From the NCBI GenBank assembly GCA_033977485.1, contig CM066989.1, positions 93,701,887 to 93,765,886 of the forward strand: 64,000 nucleotides of DNA, written 5' to 3'. Both the position numbers and the translations under genes were made by a program. The DNA is from Hydrangea macrophylla. Lineage: Eukaryota > Streptophyta > Magnoliopsida > Cornales > Hydrangeaceae. A model generated the notes under the pieces. It had not been told where the DNA came from. It saw only the letters and a list, made by a program, of their open reading frames with translations, and made no database searches. Numbering within the stretch: position 1 is the stretch's first letter; each line of letters begins with the position of its first letter. Positions 44,451-56,485 of this stretch are shown here, piece by piece.

Positions 44451-47421
44451 TGTGAGTGACCCACATAATTTTTCCTACCCACAGCTTTTTTTAAAATCAT
44501 TTTCTTTTTCTAATAACAAAAACACGAGTCGCCACTTAATTTTTTTAAGGAGAATTAAGAAACCATTTTAAAAGCAAACCGATCTTTTGCGAAACCAAAG
44601 ATTAAACTAGGTCCGGGAATTATAGAATGAGAGGGGAAGGAGCCCAACGTACTAAAACACCCCCTCTCATCCTATCTCGCGATAGGCCTCTACTTAACAT
44701 CCGTTTAATTAAAGTAATCATCTAACCATGCCCTCAACTAATACATAGATATAAATATACATTACACAAGCATGTTAAAATGGTGTAAGATTGCCAATGA
44801 CAAAATATCATTCAAAACCAAGTAGTTCAATTAGCAAGCAATATGATATGCAATAAGGAGCAAGAGAACTTACCCTGGATCCAGCCGCAAATAATAAACG
44901 TGTATGCAAACAAATAAAATAAACCTAGAAATGAGTCTCTAATCGCATATAAACACATAAGACCTAGTCTAAGGTGTCGCGCATGGAGTTGAAAATCAAA
45001 TAAAATCAAAGAAGTAAATTAAACTAGAGGAGGGGTTGAGAAATTGTACCTCAAATGCGCTGCAAAACATAGGGTTAGTTCTCACACTTTTTTTAAAAAA
45101 AACTCATTAAATCCTAAGGAACAAATCCTAACACAAAGTGGATTCTATTTACAAGTATCAATCTATATGAATGAATGCACATGGATACATGAATGTGAAC
45201 AATGTAAAGCTATGAACTATTCATTGATTTGGATCATTTGGCCTTTGGTTTTAAGCTTAAGTAATCTTTATTAGAGTATGGTTTGAGCCTCAACTCACGG
45301 AAACACCATTTAAGCCTTTATTTACAAGTTTGATAAAAATCGTGACAGAATTCTGAAAATTGCTAAGAGTAGATCAGAACTTCAAAGAAATAAAATGCAT
45401 GGTTCTCGTAGTTTGATCTTGATGATTTCTGGGTAAAAGATGCCTCTGTGAGTCTAGTTTTGAATCCAAAAAGAAAATCAAGGTTTCAACGGTTAGATCT
45501 CTGGGAATTGAACAAATACCAGACATCACTCAGGACTTCACAACTCTCTGTCCAGAGTTCTTATATGATTTTTTAAAAATAGTAAAAAAATCAGAAGCAC
45601 TTTGATCTCTTTAGAGGATCTTATTAACACAACACACTTCATATAAAAAAATTATTTGGGGTCAAAAATGTTTGATTAAGTTTCTAATTTACTCATTTCA
45701 AAAGGATGTTACTATTCTAAAACTCTGGACAGATTGTTATTGTTCCCCAAAAATCATGACCAAACCGTTTTAAACATGGAATCTTGTTAAAACAAAAAAA
45801 TACGGTGGTAGAACTTTAAGTTATAGCCATTTTCCCGTTAGTTTCATTCAGTTGATTTGATGTTTAACTAAAACTCCTTGATCAAAAGTGGTCATTGAAT
45901 TCACTGCACCATTTGTTCAAGTTCATCCTTGTTGATTAACCCCAACTACTAAACCATGAAGTTGGGTTTAATCCAAACTACTTCTCCTACCATTTGATGG
46001 TCATTGGAGACAAAGGACATTTAAACTTGTGGATTTTAATGGAGTATGAAGAGACTTCATAAAATCTCAAGCAATAAATCTGAACCATGGAAATAGGCTT
46101 AGATTTACACTACTTCTCCTACCATTTGATGGTCATTGGAGACTAAGAACATTTGAACTTGTGGATTTTAAATGAAGTATAAGGAACTTCATAAAATCTC
46201 AAGACAATAAATCTAAACCATGGAAATAGGCTTAGATTTACACTACTTCTCCTACCATTTGATGGTCATTGGAGACTAAGAACATTTGAACTTGTGGATT
46301 TTAAATGAAGTATAAGGAACTTCATAAAATCCCCCGGTAATGAATTCAAACTATGGTAAAAGTTTGAACTCATTGACTCAATACATTAATAGCAACCTCA
46401 ATCTTTTCATGAATCATGAGTTCATAAGAATATTGAGGGATTCTAAACACGAGGATTCAAGTAAGATATTGAAAGCCTTATGAATCTCAAAAAGGACATA
46501 GTCAAAAGAAAAAAAATCAAAGGTCAAGCAACATCAAACTCCAAGACTTATTCAAACTTTAATCTCAAGGCTATTTTGATCCAAATAATGAAATGAGAGT
46601 TCAATCACAATACATGTGGTGTGTGATGAAATGAGGTGGGAAGAGAGTTTTTGAAAATGTGTAAAAGATCCTAAGCATCTATGTATTGTGATTGAACTTG
46701 AATGCTAAAACTAAGTGATTTAGAGTTTACCTCTAATTATCCTCAACTCCTTTTGTTGCTTTGAAATCTTCCAAGAATGATGATCAAGCTCTTCCTCTTC
46801 TAATTCCACTTCTCTCTTAATTTAGAAAGTTTTGAAAGACAATCAATATTAGGATCCTAACACTCTAAAATTCCAAGTATGTATTAATGGGACACACATC
46901 CCCTATATATAGGCAATCTTTAGAGGGTTATTTTGGAAAATTTGCAGCCAAAACCCTAATTTCAGCTGCCTTTTAATGGTATAAACTGACCTATTTTAGA
47001 ACAAGCTGTCACAAAAAAGCGGCACTCGGAGAGATAGCAGCGGCACTCAATGAATGTCGTCGCCGCACTTAATGAATGCCGATGCGCCACTCACAGAATG
47101 CCGCAGACAACTCCTTGGACTACCGTTTTTTCTTCAATTTTTGCGGCATTTAATAAAATTAGCGGCATTCACTGAACGCCGTACGGCACTTCACAGAGTG
47201 ACGTACGGTAACCCGTGACTGCCGCAGCCTTCACTATGTGTCGTTTTCTCCGTTTCCCTCTTTCTCTCTTTTTCTTTTTTTTTTGTTTTGAATTGGAAAA
47301 GCCTTCGGAAGAGCTTGAATCACCTTTGAAAGTCTTGGATTAATCGGACGTTTGTCATCAACGGATCTTAGAGGTAATGCTCTCCTTAATTCGACGCTTG
47401 GTCAAAATTGGGGTGTCTACA
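44451..47421 (-). repeat. Solo LTR G, Tat-type
   Basis: The right end (GGGGTGTCTACA, to 47421) and most of the interior match the H LTR at lower identity, including GAGTCGCCA at 44526-44534, a TATATATAG box near 46910 and a GC palindrome cluster (47028-47230). The left end is uncertain, 44451-44463. No internal region, primer-binding site or polypurine tract adjoins it. The flanks carry a 61-bp direct repeat (44402-44462 and 47422-47482) instead of a clear 5-bp duplication. A 132-bp tandem repeat lies at 45978-46340. Confidence 0.75.
45978..46340. repeat. 132-bp tandem repeat inside LTR G, about 2.8 copies
   Basis: Units start with CTACTTCTCCTACCATTTGA at 45978, 46110 and 46243. The related H LTRs carry one such unit, so the amplification is specific to G. 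Confidence 0.9.
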
Positions 47422-47640
47422 CACCTCCGGCCATGGTTGACCCATCACCCACCACACTTTATGTTCCGGCTGTGAGTGACCCGGCGATTGGCCCTACTGT
47501 TGTTGAGGGTGGAGAAGGGACCGATACTTCCGATGCCGATGTTCAGCTTCCTCCTGCTCCGACCGCCACCACAAATCTGGCTACTGATGACTCCGTCGAG
47601 ATAGATCAGGTTGTGTGGAGTAAGAGAAAGAGTTTTTGTT
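47422..47640 (+). pseudogene. Element B envelope-position ORF, second part
   Basis: Continuation after solo LTR G. The frame begins with a second copy of the PAMVDPSPTT proline-rich piece, then an acidic tail with EGGEGTDTSDADVQLPPAPT, and runs past 47640 into a hydrophobic low-complexity stretch. The duplication of the proline-rich piece on both sides of G means the original protein cannot be reconstructed from the sequence alone. Confidence 0.5.
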
Positions 47641-49240
47641 GTTGTTACTTTGTTATTTTTCTTGTCTCCTCTCTCTCTCTACTTATTGTTTTTGTATTAT
47701 TAAACTTCGATCACTGCCCTGTCACTTTGGTGTTATTATTACAATGATTGAATGTTATGGTGTTTACAGACCATGTTTTGTATTTCCTTCTCTATTAATC
47801 TTGGTCTTGGAGATTGTGTGTGCTTATACAGGTTGCTATGACTGTTGCCCTCCTTTTTGCTTATTATCAGGTGAACTCTATCCGCATTCTTTTCGAAAAT
47901 CAACAAATGAGGACATTGTTGTTTTCAGTTGGGGGTAGTCACTAGATAGACGTTAACCTACACATTATACTTAGCACTGATGCATTTTTTTTTGAAATTG
48001 CTTGACCACACGCTTTATCACACAAATCTCATTAAGTGAAAAACTTTCCTAAAAATTTTGAAATTTTTGTACTTAAAACAATAGGGAAATCTCCAACTTT
48101 CTCTCTTTTAGCTGTTTACAATGCTATGACACATTCAGGTTAGTCTCACCTTATTATGGATTATATTTACCTATTTGTTAGTACCGCTAAGGTGATTGCA
48201 TATGTTGAATATTCGTGTATCCGATAACCATATCCGATAACTCCAGATCATATACCTTGACCCCAATGAACCTCATCGTTTACCCAGTATGATTAAACTG
48301 TCGAAGGAAGTGGTCATGGGGATTGCATTCAAAAAATGAATAAATAAAAGAAAATATGTAAGAATAGAAGATGAGTTGGAGATTCGAAGAAATTAAAAAA
48401 AAAACAATAGAAGACTTCATCACATGCTTAGACATGTGTTCTCTCTCCCATCTTCTCTATCTACTGTACAAAATCCATAATTCAAAGTCTTAATGATTCT
48501 TAATGAATTAGTTTGAACATGAACATGTGAATTGAGTTATCCATGGTAGTTCACTCCTCTAGTAAGTGGTATTCCATTCATGAGACTTTGCACTCTAAAA
48601 GTCCATTATTCATAGAGTCAAGTATGAAAGCGCTAGTGTCCATAAACTTACTTATATTAAAGCTTTCATACAATGAGTTGTCATTCTTATTCAAGTTTTT
48701 GAGAGACGCCCTTTTAAGAGTGCAAACCAATGTGAGAATTGAGTCGAAGATATGAGTTCCAAGAGTGCGATAGTCTGAATAACTCTAATAAGGTTTGACG
48801 TGTAGCTATTAACTCCACACACATACACACAAGGATTCATGAATGTGATACATACGTGTTGATTATCTAGCGGCATGGAAAGCATGTTGATATTTTTCAT
48901 AGCTTGTTTGAGAATGACATGGCATTGTAGAGTGGGGTTTTCAGTCACCAAGAGAGAGTAATTAAAAGTTTTCCAAATCTTCCTAATTTCAAACATAAAT
49001 TTTGTGGGTATATTCACTATAAAACCCTCATGAGACAACACTCGTCCACTAGGGGGAACCTAGGGGTTTAACGGCTTGCTGCATAAGCTAAATGCAACCA
49101 CGATTCCTGTGAAAGTGAGTTAGGATTTTCTTTCTATGCACTTTTTTTGTTTTTCTTTAGGTCATTGTAGTTTAGTTTTGTTTAATTTGTCTTTTATACC
49201 GCTTTTTGCTACAGACTAGCAATAAGCTAGTTGGGGATTG
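47641..49240 (+). other. Element B 3' untranslated region
   Basis: Non-coding, with a TCAGTTGGGGGTAG tract near 47925 and the polypurine-like AGTTGGGGATTG just before the 3' LTR (49229-49240). Short ORFs in this stretch show no domain. Confidence 0.6.
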
Positions 49241-50883
49241 TGACAAGCGGGGGTATTTGTAGAATACACCTGCGCTATAATACAAAAATGTAATGATTTA
49301 GTTTACAATTCTCCAATTTATTTGCAGTTGAGTTACAATGTGTAGTTTAATACAGTGAGATGATTCCATGATGAATTTTGTTGTGTTAGATCTTATTCTG
49401 TGCAGATTTGTTGTATTGTTATAAGCAGGAATGGTTTACAGGAAAAAGGGTAAAGCACAAATGCAAAGAGAACATGTCAAAGTGAAACGACAGTTTCGAT
49501 CGATCGATCGAAGTATTTCCAAGTGATCGAGGGTTCGAGCGATCGAAGGCCATTCAAGCGCTTGAGGAATGTGAAGTTCAAGCGATCGAACTTAGTTCGA
49601 GCGATCAAGCATGTTTTTACTAGAATATTATGGATGCGTAGCAGATTACGTTTCTATTAACCCTAGCATAGGTTTTGCTATAAATATATGATGTAAACTC
49701 GTCCATAGGGACACGAATTTTTGTTTCAACGGTTTCATAGAGAGAGAGAGATAGAGAGTTTTCATTGTTTTTGTAGGTTTCATGCTTGGATATCGACATT
49801 GTTTAGATTTTTGCAAGTTTTATTAAAGCTCTCAAGTTCCAGGTTTTATGTATTCTTTATCTACATTCTATCTTTAGTTACCAGTCATTCTAATCTGTTT
49901 TAGTCGTAGGTTTTGCTCGCTAGTAGTCCAAATTCTTAGTTTTCATAGCTTTTATGTTAAAAATCAAACCAAACATTGCCTTAATCATGTCTTATATTAA
50001 AAACCTATTTTCTGCACTTAAGAAGATGTCAGCATAAGCCAGTAGTTGGGAGATCGTGATGAAACAGTGATCTCCAGCCTCTACCATGCGCTGCAGAGAA
50101 CACCCGTGTTCAATCAATCGATGTCAGTTCGATCGATCGAACCAGGATAAAGTCAAGCGGTCAAAGATATTTTGATTGATTGAAGGATGGCTTAGTTTGA
50201 TCGATCCAGATTGCGTCGATCGATCAAACATGAGAATTCTTGAGATGATAATTTTAAGTATTCCAAGCCTTTGTGTTTTTTAGATTTGTTATCAAATTGT
50301 CTAGATAAAGCTCAGTTTGTCAAAATAGTTTTGAAACTTAAAGCCTTAAGGCCATTTCCTTCAATGTCTTTTGCAAACCACTTTGGATGCTTACACCATC
50401 CATAGTGCGAGACTAAACCATTGTTTTAAACTGTCTTTTCAGTATTTTAAATCAATTGTGATGATGTAGTCCCAGTCATGTAAGCACTATAAATTCTTTA
50501 TCTTTAGAAAAATACGGAATATTGAAAAGGGATGTACTCCATAGAACATTAATGAATGTGCATGGTAGATGGCTAGGTCATTGTGGATTTGTGTGATCCC
50601 AACGTTTTTTCTTTATGAGTAAAACCCGTTTTAATATTGCTTTAGTTAATTAGTTAATTGCTAGTTTAATTTAGCTGCTTTATTTTTTAGTAGTTGTTAA
50701 TTCGTAGAACCTTGTGTTCTACACCTGTGTTTAAGTTATTGAATTTTCTTTTTATTTTGAGATTAGTCTAAGTTAGTTCACTTTCACCTTCCCTGTGGGA
50801 TCGACCTGGTCTTAACCAGTTACTACTTGCACGATCACCTATACTTGGTGTAGCATAAGAGCGCACAAATTTATTTCGTGTTA
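49241..50883 (+). repeat. 3' LTR of element B
   Basis: 1,643 bp, TGACAAGCGG to GTGTTA; the last CA has become TA. It aligns along its full length with 18603-20242. A TATA box lies near 49677-49689. It is followed by the target duplication GTAGG and then RNase H coding sequence of element D. Confidence 0.93.
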
Positions 50884-51426
50884 GTAGGATCCCCCATCAT
50901 TTGCCTTACCAATTATGCCGCTATTAAGTATCTTTTCTCCAAAAAAGATGCGAAAGTGCAGCTAATCCGTTGGATCCTACTTTTGCAAGAATTTGACATC
51001 TACACAAATGATAAGAAGAGAGTTGAAAATGTAGTTGCCAATCATTTGTCACGTTTGACATTTGATCATGATCATATAGACCCCGTACCCATTAGAGAAT
51101 GTTTTCTGGATGAGCAATTTTTCAATGTCTTCACCCGCCCGTGGTATGCCGATGTGGTTAATTTTCTTGTCACCGGCCAATCACCAAAAAGTTGGTCTTC
51201 TCAAGATTCAAAGAGGTTGAGAACCATGGCACGATCATTTTTCTATGATGATCCATACGTTTTCAAGTATTGTGCTGACCAAATCGTTAGGCGTTGTGTC
51301 CCTAACAAAGAAATTCCTAGTGTGTTGTCTTTTTGTCATGACCAAACTTGTAGTGGTCATTTCTCCTCACAAAAGACGGTATTCAAAGTTCTTTATAGTG
51401 GCTTTTTTATTGACCAACTCTTTTGA
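50884..51426 (+). pseudogene. Element D RNase H end and integrase zinc domain
   Basis: An open frame resumes with GSPIICLTNYAAIKYLFSKK and continues through the IRWILLLQEFDIY block to VVANHLSR. The integrase zinc domain starts at about 51330 (CSGHFSSQKTVFKVLYSGFF). With one copy of GTAGG removed, the reading frame joins 18602 exactly. The frame stops at 51426. Confidence 0.88.
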
Positions 51427-52428
51427 AGGATGCACATGCTTATTGCAAAGCGTGTGCCCGATGCCAACTCCTAAGAAAAGTCACACGGGGGAACATGATG
51501 CCTCTAAACCCCATTCTTGTTTTTAAAATTTTTTATTGTTGGGGTATAGATTTCATGGGTCCTTTCCTTAAATCCAATCAATTTGTACATCTTGGTGGCG
51601 GTCGATTGCGTCTCCAAGTGGGTTGGGCCATACCGTTTAGGACCAATGACCACAAGGTTGTCTTGAAAATTCTCAAAGAACATATCTTGTCCCGATTTGG
51701 CAATTCCAAGGCCAAAATTAGTGATCAAGGGGTGCATTTTGCAATTCCCTTTTTGCTCGTTTGATGGAGCAATATGGCATGACCCACAAAGTCTCTACCA
51801 CTTACCATCCTTAAACCAGTGGCCAAGCTAAATTGGCCAATAGGAAAATTAAGGGAATTCTAGAAAAGACAGTCAATCTGTCTATGAAAGATTGGTCTTC
51901 AAGGTTATCCGATGTGCTTTGGGCGTATCGGACGGCCTACAAGACAAACCTAGGAATGTCCCCCTATCGTTTGGTTTACGGGAAAACTTGTCATTTACCC
52001 GTCGAACTTGAGCACCGAGCTTATTGTGCTATCAAGAAGCTTAATTTCGACATTGATGAGAGTGGTGAGAAGAGAAAGCTCCAAATTGATGAGTTGGATG
52101 AGATTCGGAGTGAACTCTACGAGAGTTCGAAAGTGTACAAAGCACGTGTCAAATCTTTTCACGACAACCACATTGTGCGTAAGCAGTTCGTGGTTGGAAA
52201 ATTTTGTACGATTCACAGCTTCACTTATGTCCAAGTAAGTTACAATCCCGTTGGATTGGCCCTTACATTGTCCATAAAGTGTATAATCATGGAGCCGCCG
52301 AAATTCAAGAATCCAAGAGTAGGATAATTTCCAAGGTCAATAGGCAATGGTTGAAACCATTTCTTGAAGGATTTGACACCGAGTTGACGTCGATCCCTTT
52401 GGAAGACCTCGACGTTGGGGTTGAGTAG
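51423..52428 (+). pseudogene. Element D integrase core and C-terminus
   Basis: Three frames carry the rest: CKACARCQ and WGIDFMGPF (51423-51764, with ISDQGVHF at its end), then 51833-52200 with the third catalytic region, then 52204-52428 with the C-terminal module (SRWIGPYIVHKVYNHGAAEI) ending DLDVGVE. At the third catalytic position the usual Glu of the NREIK block reads Lys (ANRKIKG), so the active site is lost in addition to the frameshifts. Confidence 0.85.
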
Positions 52429-54023
52429 GCTCATGTGAGCCACACCTTTTTTGTATGCCCAATGATACATGCTCGGCATAATTTTTGTCCTTAACCAAGT
52501 CCATTTAATCCATATATGACTTTTCCATTCCTTATAAAAAATTTTGGAAGTTAGAATCTGCAGGATGCTTAGCTGATCGATCCAGCTTTTCTTAGCAGAT
52601 CGATCCGTGGATTTTGGGAGGTCTACTGGCCATAAATCTTAATTTTAGATCGATCTAGTCTCAATGGGTGGATCAATCCGCGAATTTTAGGGGACATTCG
52701 AGGAGCATAATGCAATTTCATATCAATCCAGGCTCAAAGGGCAAATCGATTCGCAGTTTTTGGGGAAAGTTCTGATTGCGTTTTATAATTGTAGATCAAT
52801 CCGACCATACACCGCGAATCGATCCACGACCCTAAAATTCCTTTTTAAGTCTGTTTTAGGGCTCATATGTTTCATAATTCTCAATTTCTTTTGAGAGCCC
52901 TCATTCCCCAAACTTCCCCAACCTCTCTAGATCTTCATCTTCTTCCATCAAAGGTAAGATTGTCCCTCAGTTTTCTTCTTGATATACATGTTTTTGGGAT
53001 AGTTTTCATCCTGGGTTTTGGTTGTGAAACACATTGCTAACACTTGTGAAAACCAACTTTAGGGCTTTGAGTTTTGACACTTTTGTTTATATTTTGGAGA
53101 ATGCTGGGCATGATTTTGTTGATTCTTCTTGCTTTCTTCATAATGTGACAATTCTTGGGTGGATTCCATAGCAAATTTTGTTTATCTTCCACCATCACCC
53201 AATGTGCATGCTCAGTGTTTGAAAAATGCCCAAACGAGTTTTTTCCTTTGTTAAGGCCCATGTTTTCATCTTTATTGCCTTGCATTTGAATTGTTTACAA
53301 AGATTTGCACTAAGGAAAACCTTGACTAGGTTGAGCACCATTCTTTTACCCACTTTGCATTCGCATAGCGGTAATCCCTCTTCTGCCTATTGGATGTTGA
53401 GCACTTTACATATGCATTGTATTGTTCATATTCTTATATATTGTGAATGATATCTTTCATTGCAAGGGTCATGATTAGCGCTCTTAAGTACAATCGTACC
53501 GAACTTACCCCAGCTAACAAGGGATATGATGGGTTTTGAGTCATAACCGAGAAAAGGTGGTATGAGAACTACTTCAAATCCAAAAAAAACAATCATCCCC
53601 GAACGTCCAATTGTGTTAAACGACTTCTCCTTTGAAGTAGCCATCATTTTCACGACCCGCCACTGGAAACCCTAACTTGAGTATTCAGGGGGTTACAATG
53701 AAACCTGGGTAAGGATGTTTTACGCTAGTGTGGTCTCTTCTGGCCCCCATGCCTTTGAGGCATATGTCAGAGGTGTGTGCATTCTGGTTACTGCAGCTTC
53801 TCTTGCCATATTCATGGGTGTCCCGCACGTTCAAAACCCTAAGCCTTATTTGGATGACATCACCTAGAGGCCTGATGCTCACGTCATGGCCACCAGATTC
53901 ATTAGTTAGCCCTCACAATGGATATCCGACCAATTAGTGCCTTCGACTTTCCTTAAGTTTTATCGCCTAGCCAACACTATAGCAACTTCCACGGTGTGGC
54001 CCACCTGACATAAGAACGTTCGG
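52429..54023 (+). other. Element D spacer after integrase
   Basis: Contains a weak cluster of GATCGATCC-like repeats (52567-52830), then AT-rich sequence. From about 53600 there are broken frames leading to the ORF at 54024. The short ORFs in 53037-53937 show no domain I can name. Confidence 0.5.
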
Positions 54024-54473
54024 GTGGACCATGGTGCCCTCTTTTTCACCGTATATGACACTAACATATCGGTTGACTTTACGAGCCTCATAATCACTCA
54101 CATGCTCATGGCTACTAATGACACTACCGCATCAGCTAGTCTCTCCTTTCCTACCCTTATCACGCACCTTTGCACCTCCCTTGGGTGCGCATCCTTGTCC
54201 ACCGACATTCAAAGAATTGCGCCTTCCAAAATCATTAAATCCACTCTTACTAGGAGTGACGCATTGATACAGTCCCATACCAAGAAGGCACGTGGTGAGG
54301 AGGCGCAAGGGAATGTGCTGGCTGAGGAAGCGGGCCCCGCTTATAATATGTTCGAGGTGTACCAGTGCCTCGATAGCTTGAGTGATGAGCAGCGAAGGCA
54401 GGACCAGGATCTACAGGGTTTGCTCGGAGACTTTCAGGATTTTGCGATGATTATCAAAGGGACATGTGGATGA
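54024..54473 (+). pseudogene. Element D envelope-position ORF, C-terminal part
   Basis: A 149-codon open frame. It begins MDHGALFFTVYDTNISVDFT and includes LITHLCTSLGCASLSTDIQR and a basic KKARGEEAQ segment. The tail is charged and helix-prone, with SDEQRRQDQDLQGLLGDF. The order resembles the plant transposon protein encoded downstream of pol in Athila elements. The upstream part is in broken frames. It probably contributed a nucleic-acid-related or envelope-position protein; the function is not established. Confidence 0.5.
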
Positions 54474-56485
54474 TGATGCTCTTCCAGGGCGATATGTACC
54501 GCATGCAGCACCTAGATGCGGATATCCTGTACTATTTTTAGAATCCCTAAGGCGGAGCGAATGGCTCAGGTGGCAGAGGCGATGGAGGTGATCGCAATGA
54601 CGATCAGTAGGATCTGCTTCAAATTCTGACTCTATAGGCTTTGACTTTAGTTCCCTAAGCTACATTCTATTGAGAGTCTAGGATTTGTTAGTTGGGCTCT
54701 CACATTTTGGATTTTGCTATTACTATACTTGGGATAATTGTAGGTTTACTTTGGTGGATTTGGATGTTTTATATTTGGATATTTTGGATTTGGTTTAGAT
54801 GATTTAGACTGGTTATATATTGAATTCTTGGCTTATACTTATTTCTTACGTCTTGTGTCGATGTCAATATTTTTATTTCTTACACCTTATTTATCTTTCG
54901 TTCTGTTTGTTGGTATTAACTTTAACAGGTAAATCACTTGTCGTAGGCTCACTCAGTGTGTTTTCGGTAATATGGTTCCTCTCCTTGTTCTTACTAGTTT
55001 GTCTTCTTTCATTGAGGACAATGTTCGATCTTCGTTTGGGGGGGGGGGGGGGGGTGTGTGTGAGACGTGCATTCATGTATTTGCATTTGTATGTCAATTT
55101 TTGTCCAATTTCTTTCTTGAAAAAAAAATTTTAAATGTTTTGGACCTTGTCCCGCATTTCCAATGATTTTCATGTAGTTGCCCCGTTCTAATGCCGAGCA
55201 ATGATGCTTGTCTTGAGTTTTCTTTTGATATTGGTATGTGACACTCGTTGAATCCTATTATTCTTAGAACTATCTTGATTATCATGAACTTCATAAATTT
55301 CAAATCTTGGAGCTTGTGAACACGTTTGCATGATTACTTGTGATAGGATGGTGTTTAATGCAATTATAACCCGAAAATTGTTTGAAACACTTGTGGAGAC
55401 TTTTATCTTGTGAGATTTTGAGCCATTCTCCATTCTTGAGTGTTAATACACTAATTCTCTTTTGTTGAAAAGCATGTCAAAGTCGTAGTTAATCTCACTA
55501 TCCTTGTTTTGATCATGCATTAGAGGAAAATCTTGTAAAATGTAAAATTCTCGCTTGTCGTCACTATAGTGGAGAACAAAGGATCACAATACCCTAGGTT
55601 TCACCATCTTCCGCATTTCTCCTTCATATCATCCCACCACTCCAATGCCCACACAAAACTCTTTTTCCGTGTTTAAGTACGTTCTTGGGAGGTTGTTGCA
55701 TGAAGTCATGATTGTTAAATTCTAAAATAAATCGAGTCGTGATTGTTGGGAGAGTGCTAGAAAAAAAAGAAAGAGAAAAGAATAGAAAAGCTCAAAAAAG
55801 AAAAGAAAAGAAAAGAAAGAGCAGATAGAAAAGATTAAAAGAAAAGAAAATAAGAGCTTCACAAAAATAGCACTTCTCCCTTTGTGATTCAAAGAAGGTA
55901 TTTGTTTCCGACTCATCTCTAGCATCGTTAGCCCGTAACCTTATGATACCAAGTTTGCTCCCCAAACACTTCTCTTCCCAACTTCCTACATGTCATTTTC
56001 CTTTATCCACATTTTAACATTTCCATGTCCTAGTTGATCCTCAGAAAATTGTGATTCGGACTTTGAGACAAACGTGGCAGAGAGTTAAGAGTTTTATTCA
56101 CTTCGCTAGTGCATGGTATCTTTTATGAGATTAATTTTACCCATTTTAAAAGTTTTAACGTTTTTCTTCTTTGACATGTTTGCGGCTTTGCTTCCCATTT
56201 CCATTACTCTATGCCCGCATGTCATGAGCGTATTACCCAATTCGAGTAGTTAATTTTTTAGAGTAATACCGATGAGAATTGTGTTGAAGTGTGTTCAATA
56301 TTGCATTATTGTCCTCATGATTTGCACTTATTGGACACGTCATATAACTTATTCGAGAGATTTAATGGATAAATTGTGCATTTGTTAATCCTCTTTATTA
56401 TTCATTCATAGCTAATAAAATCCATTTCATGTAGGTTTTGGGAACTTTGTAGAAGTTGGAACCAATCTTCTTGGTTCTCATCTAA
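54474..56485 (+). other. Element D 3' untranslated region
   Basis: Non-coding. It holds a run of about 18 G at 55038-55055 and an A/G-only stretch of about 100 bp at 55758-55858. Frames such as 54820-55134 are T-rich chance ORFs. Confidence 0.55.

Larger units (their letters stand above)
18603..50883 (+). mobile_element. Element B: Athila-like retrotransposon inserted in element D
   Basis: Two LTRs of 1,640 and 1,643 bp start TGACAAGCGG and end GTGTCA or GTGTTA. Both flanks carry the 5-bp target duplication GTAGG (18598-18602 and 50884-50888). Inside, in order, are the primer-binding site, gag, protease, RT, RNase H, integrase, a 139-codon ORF, an envelope-position ORF and a 3' untranslated region. 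The 32.3-kb span includes later insertions: a chromovirus-like solo LTR, element H and solo LTR G. Without them B would be about 14 kb. Confidence 0.92.

Noticed and set aside
44402..44462. Ordinary 5-bp target duplication for LTR G
   Set aside because: No 5-bp match could be found at any plausible left end; only the 61-bp repeat is visible.
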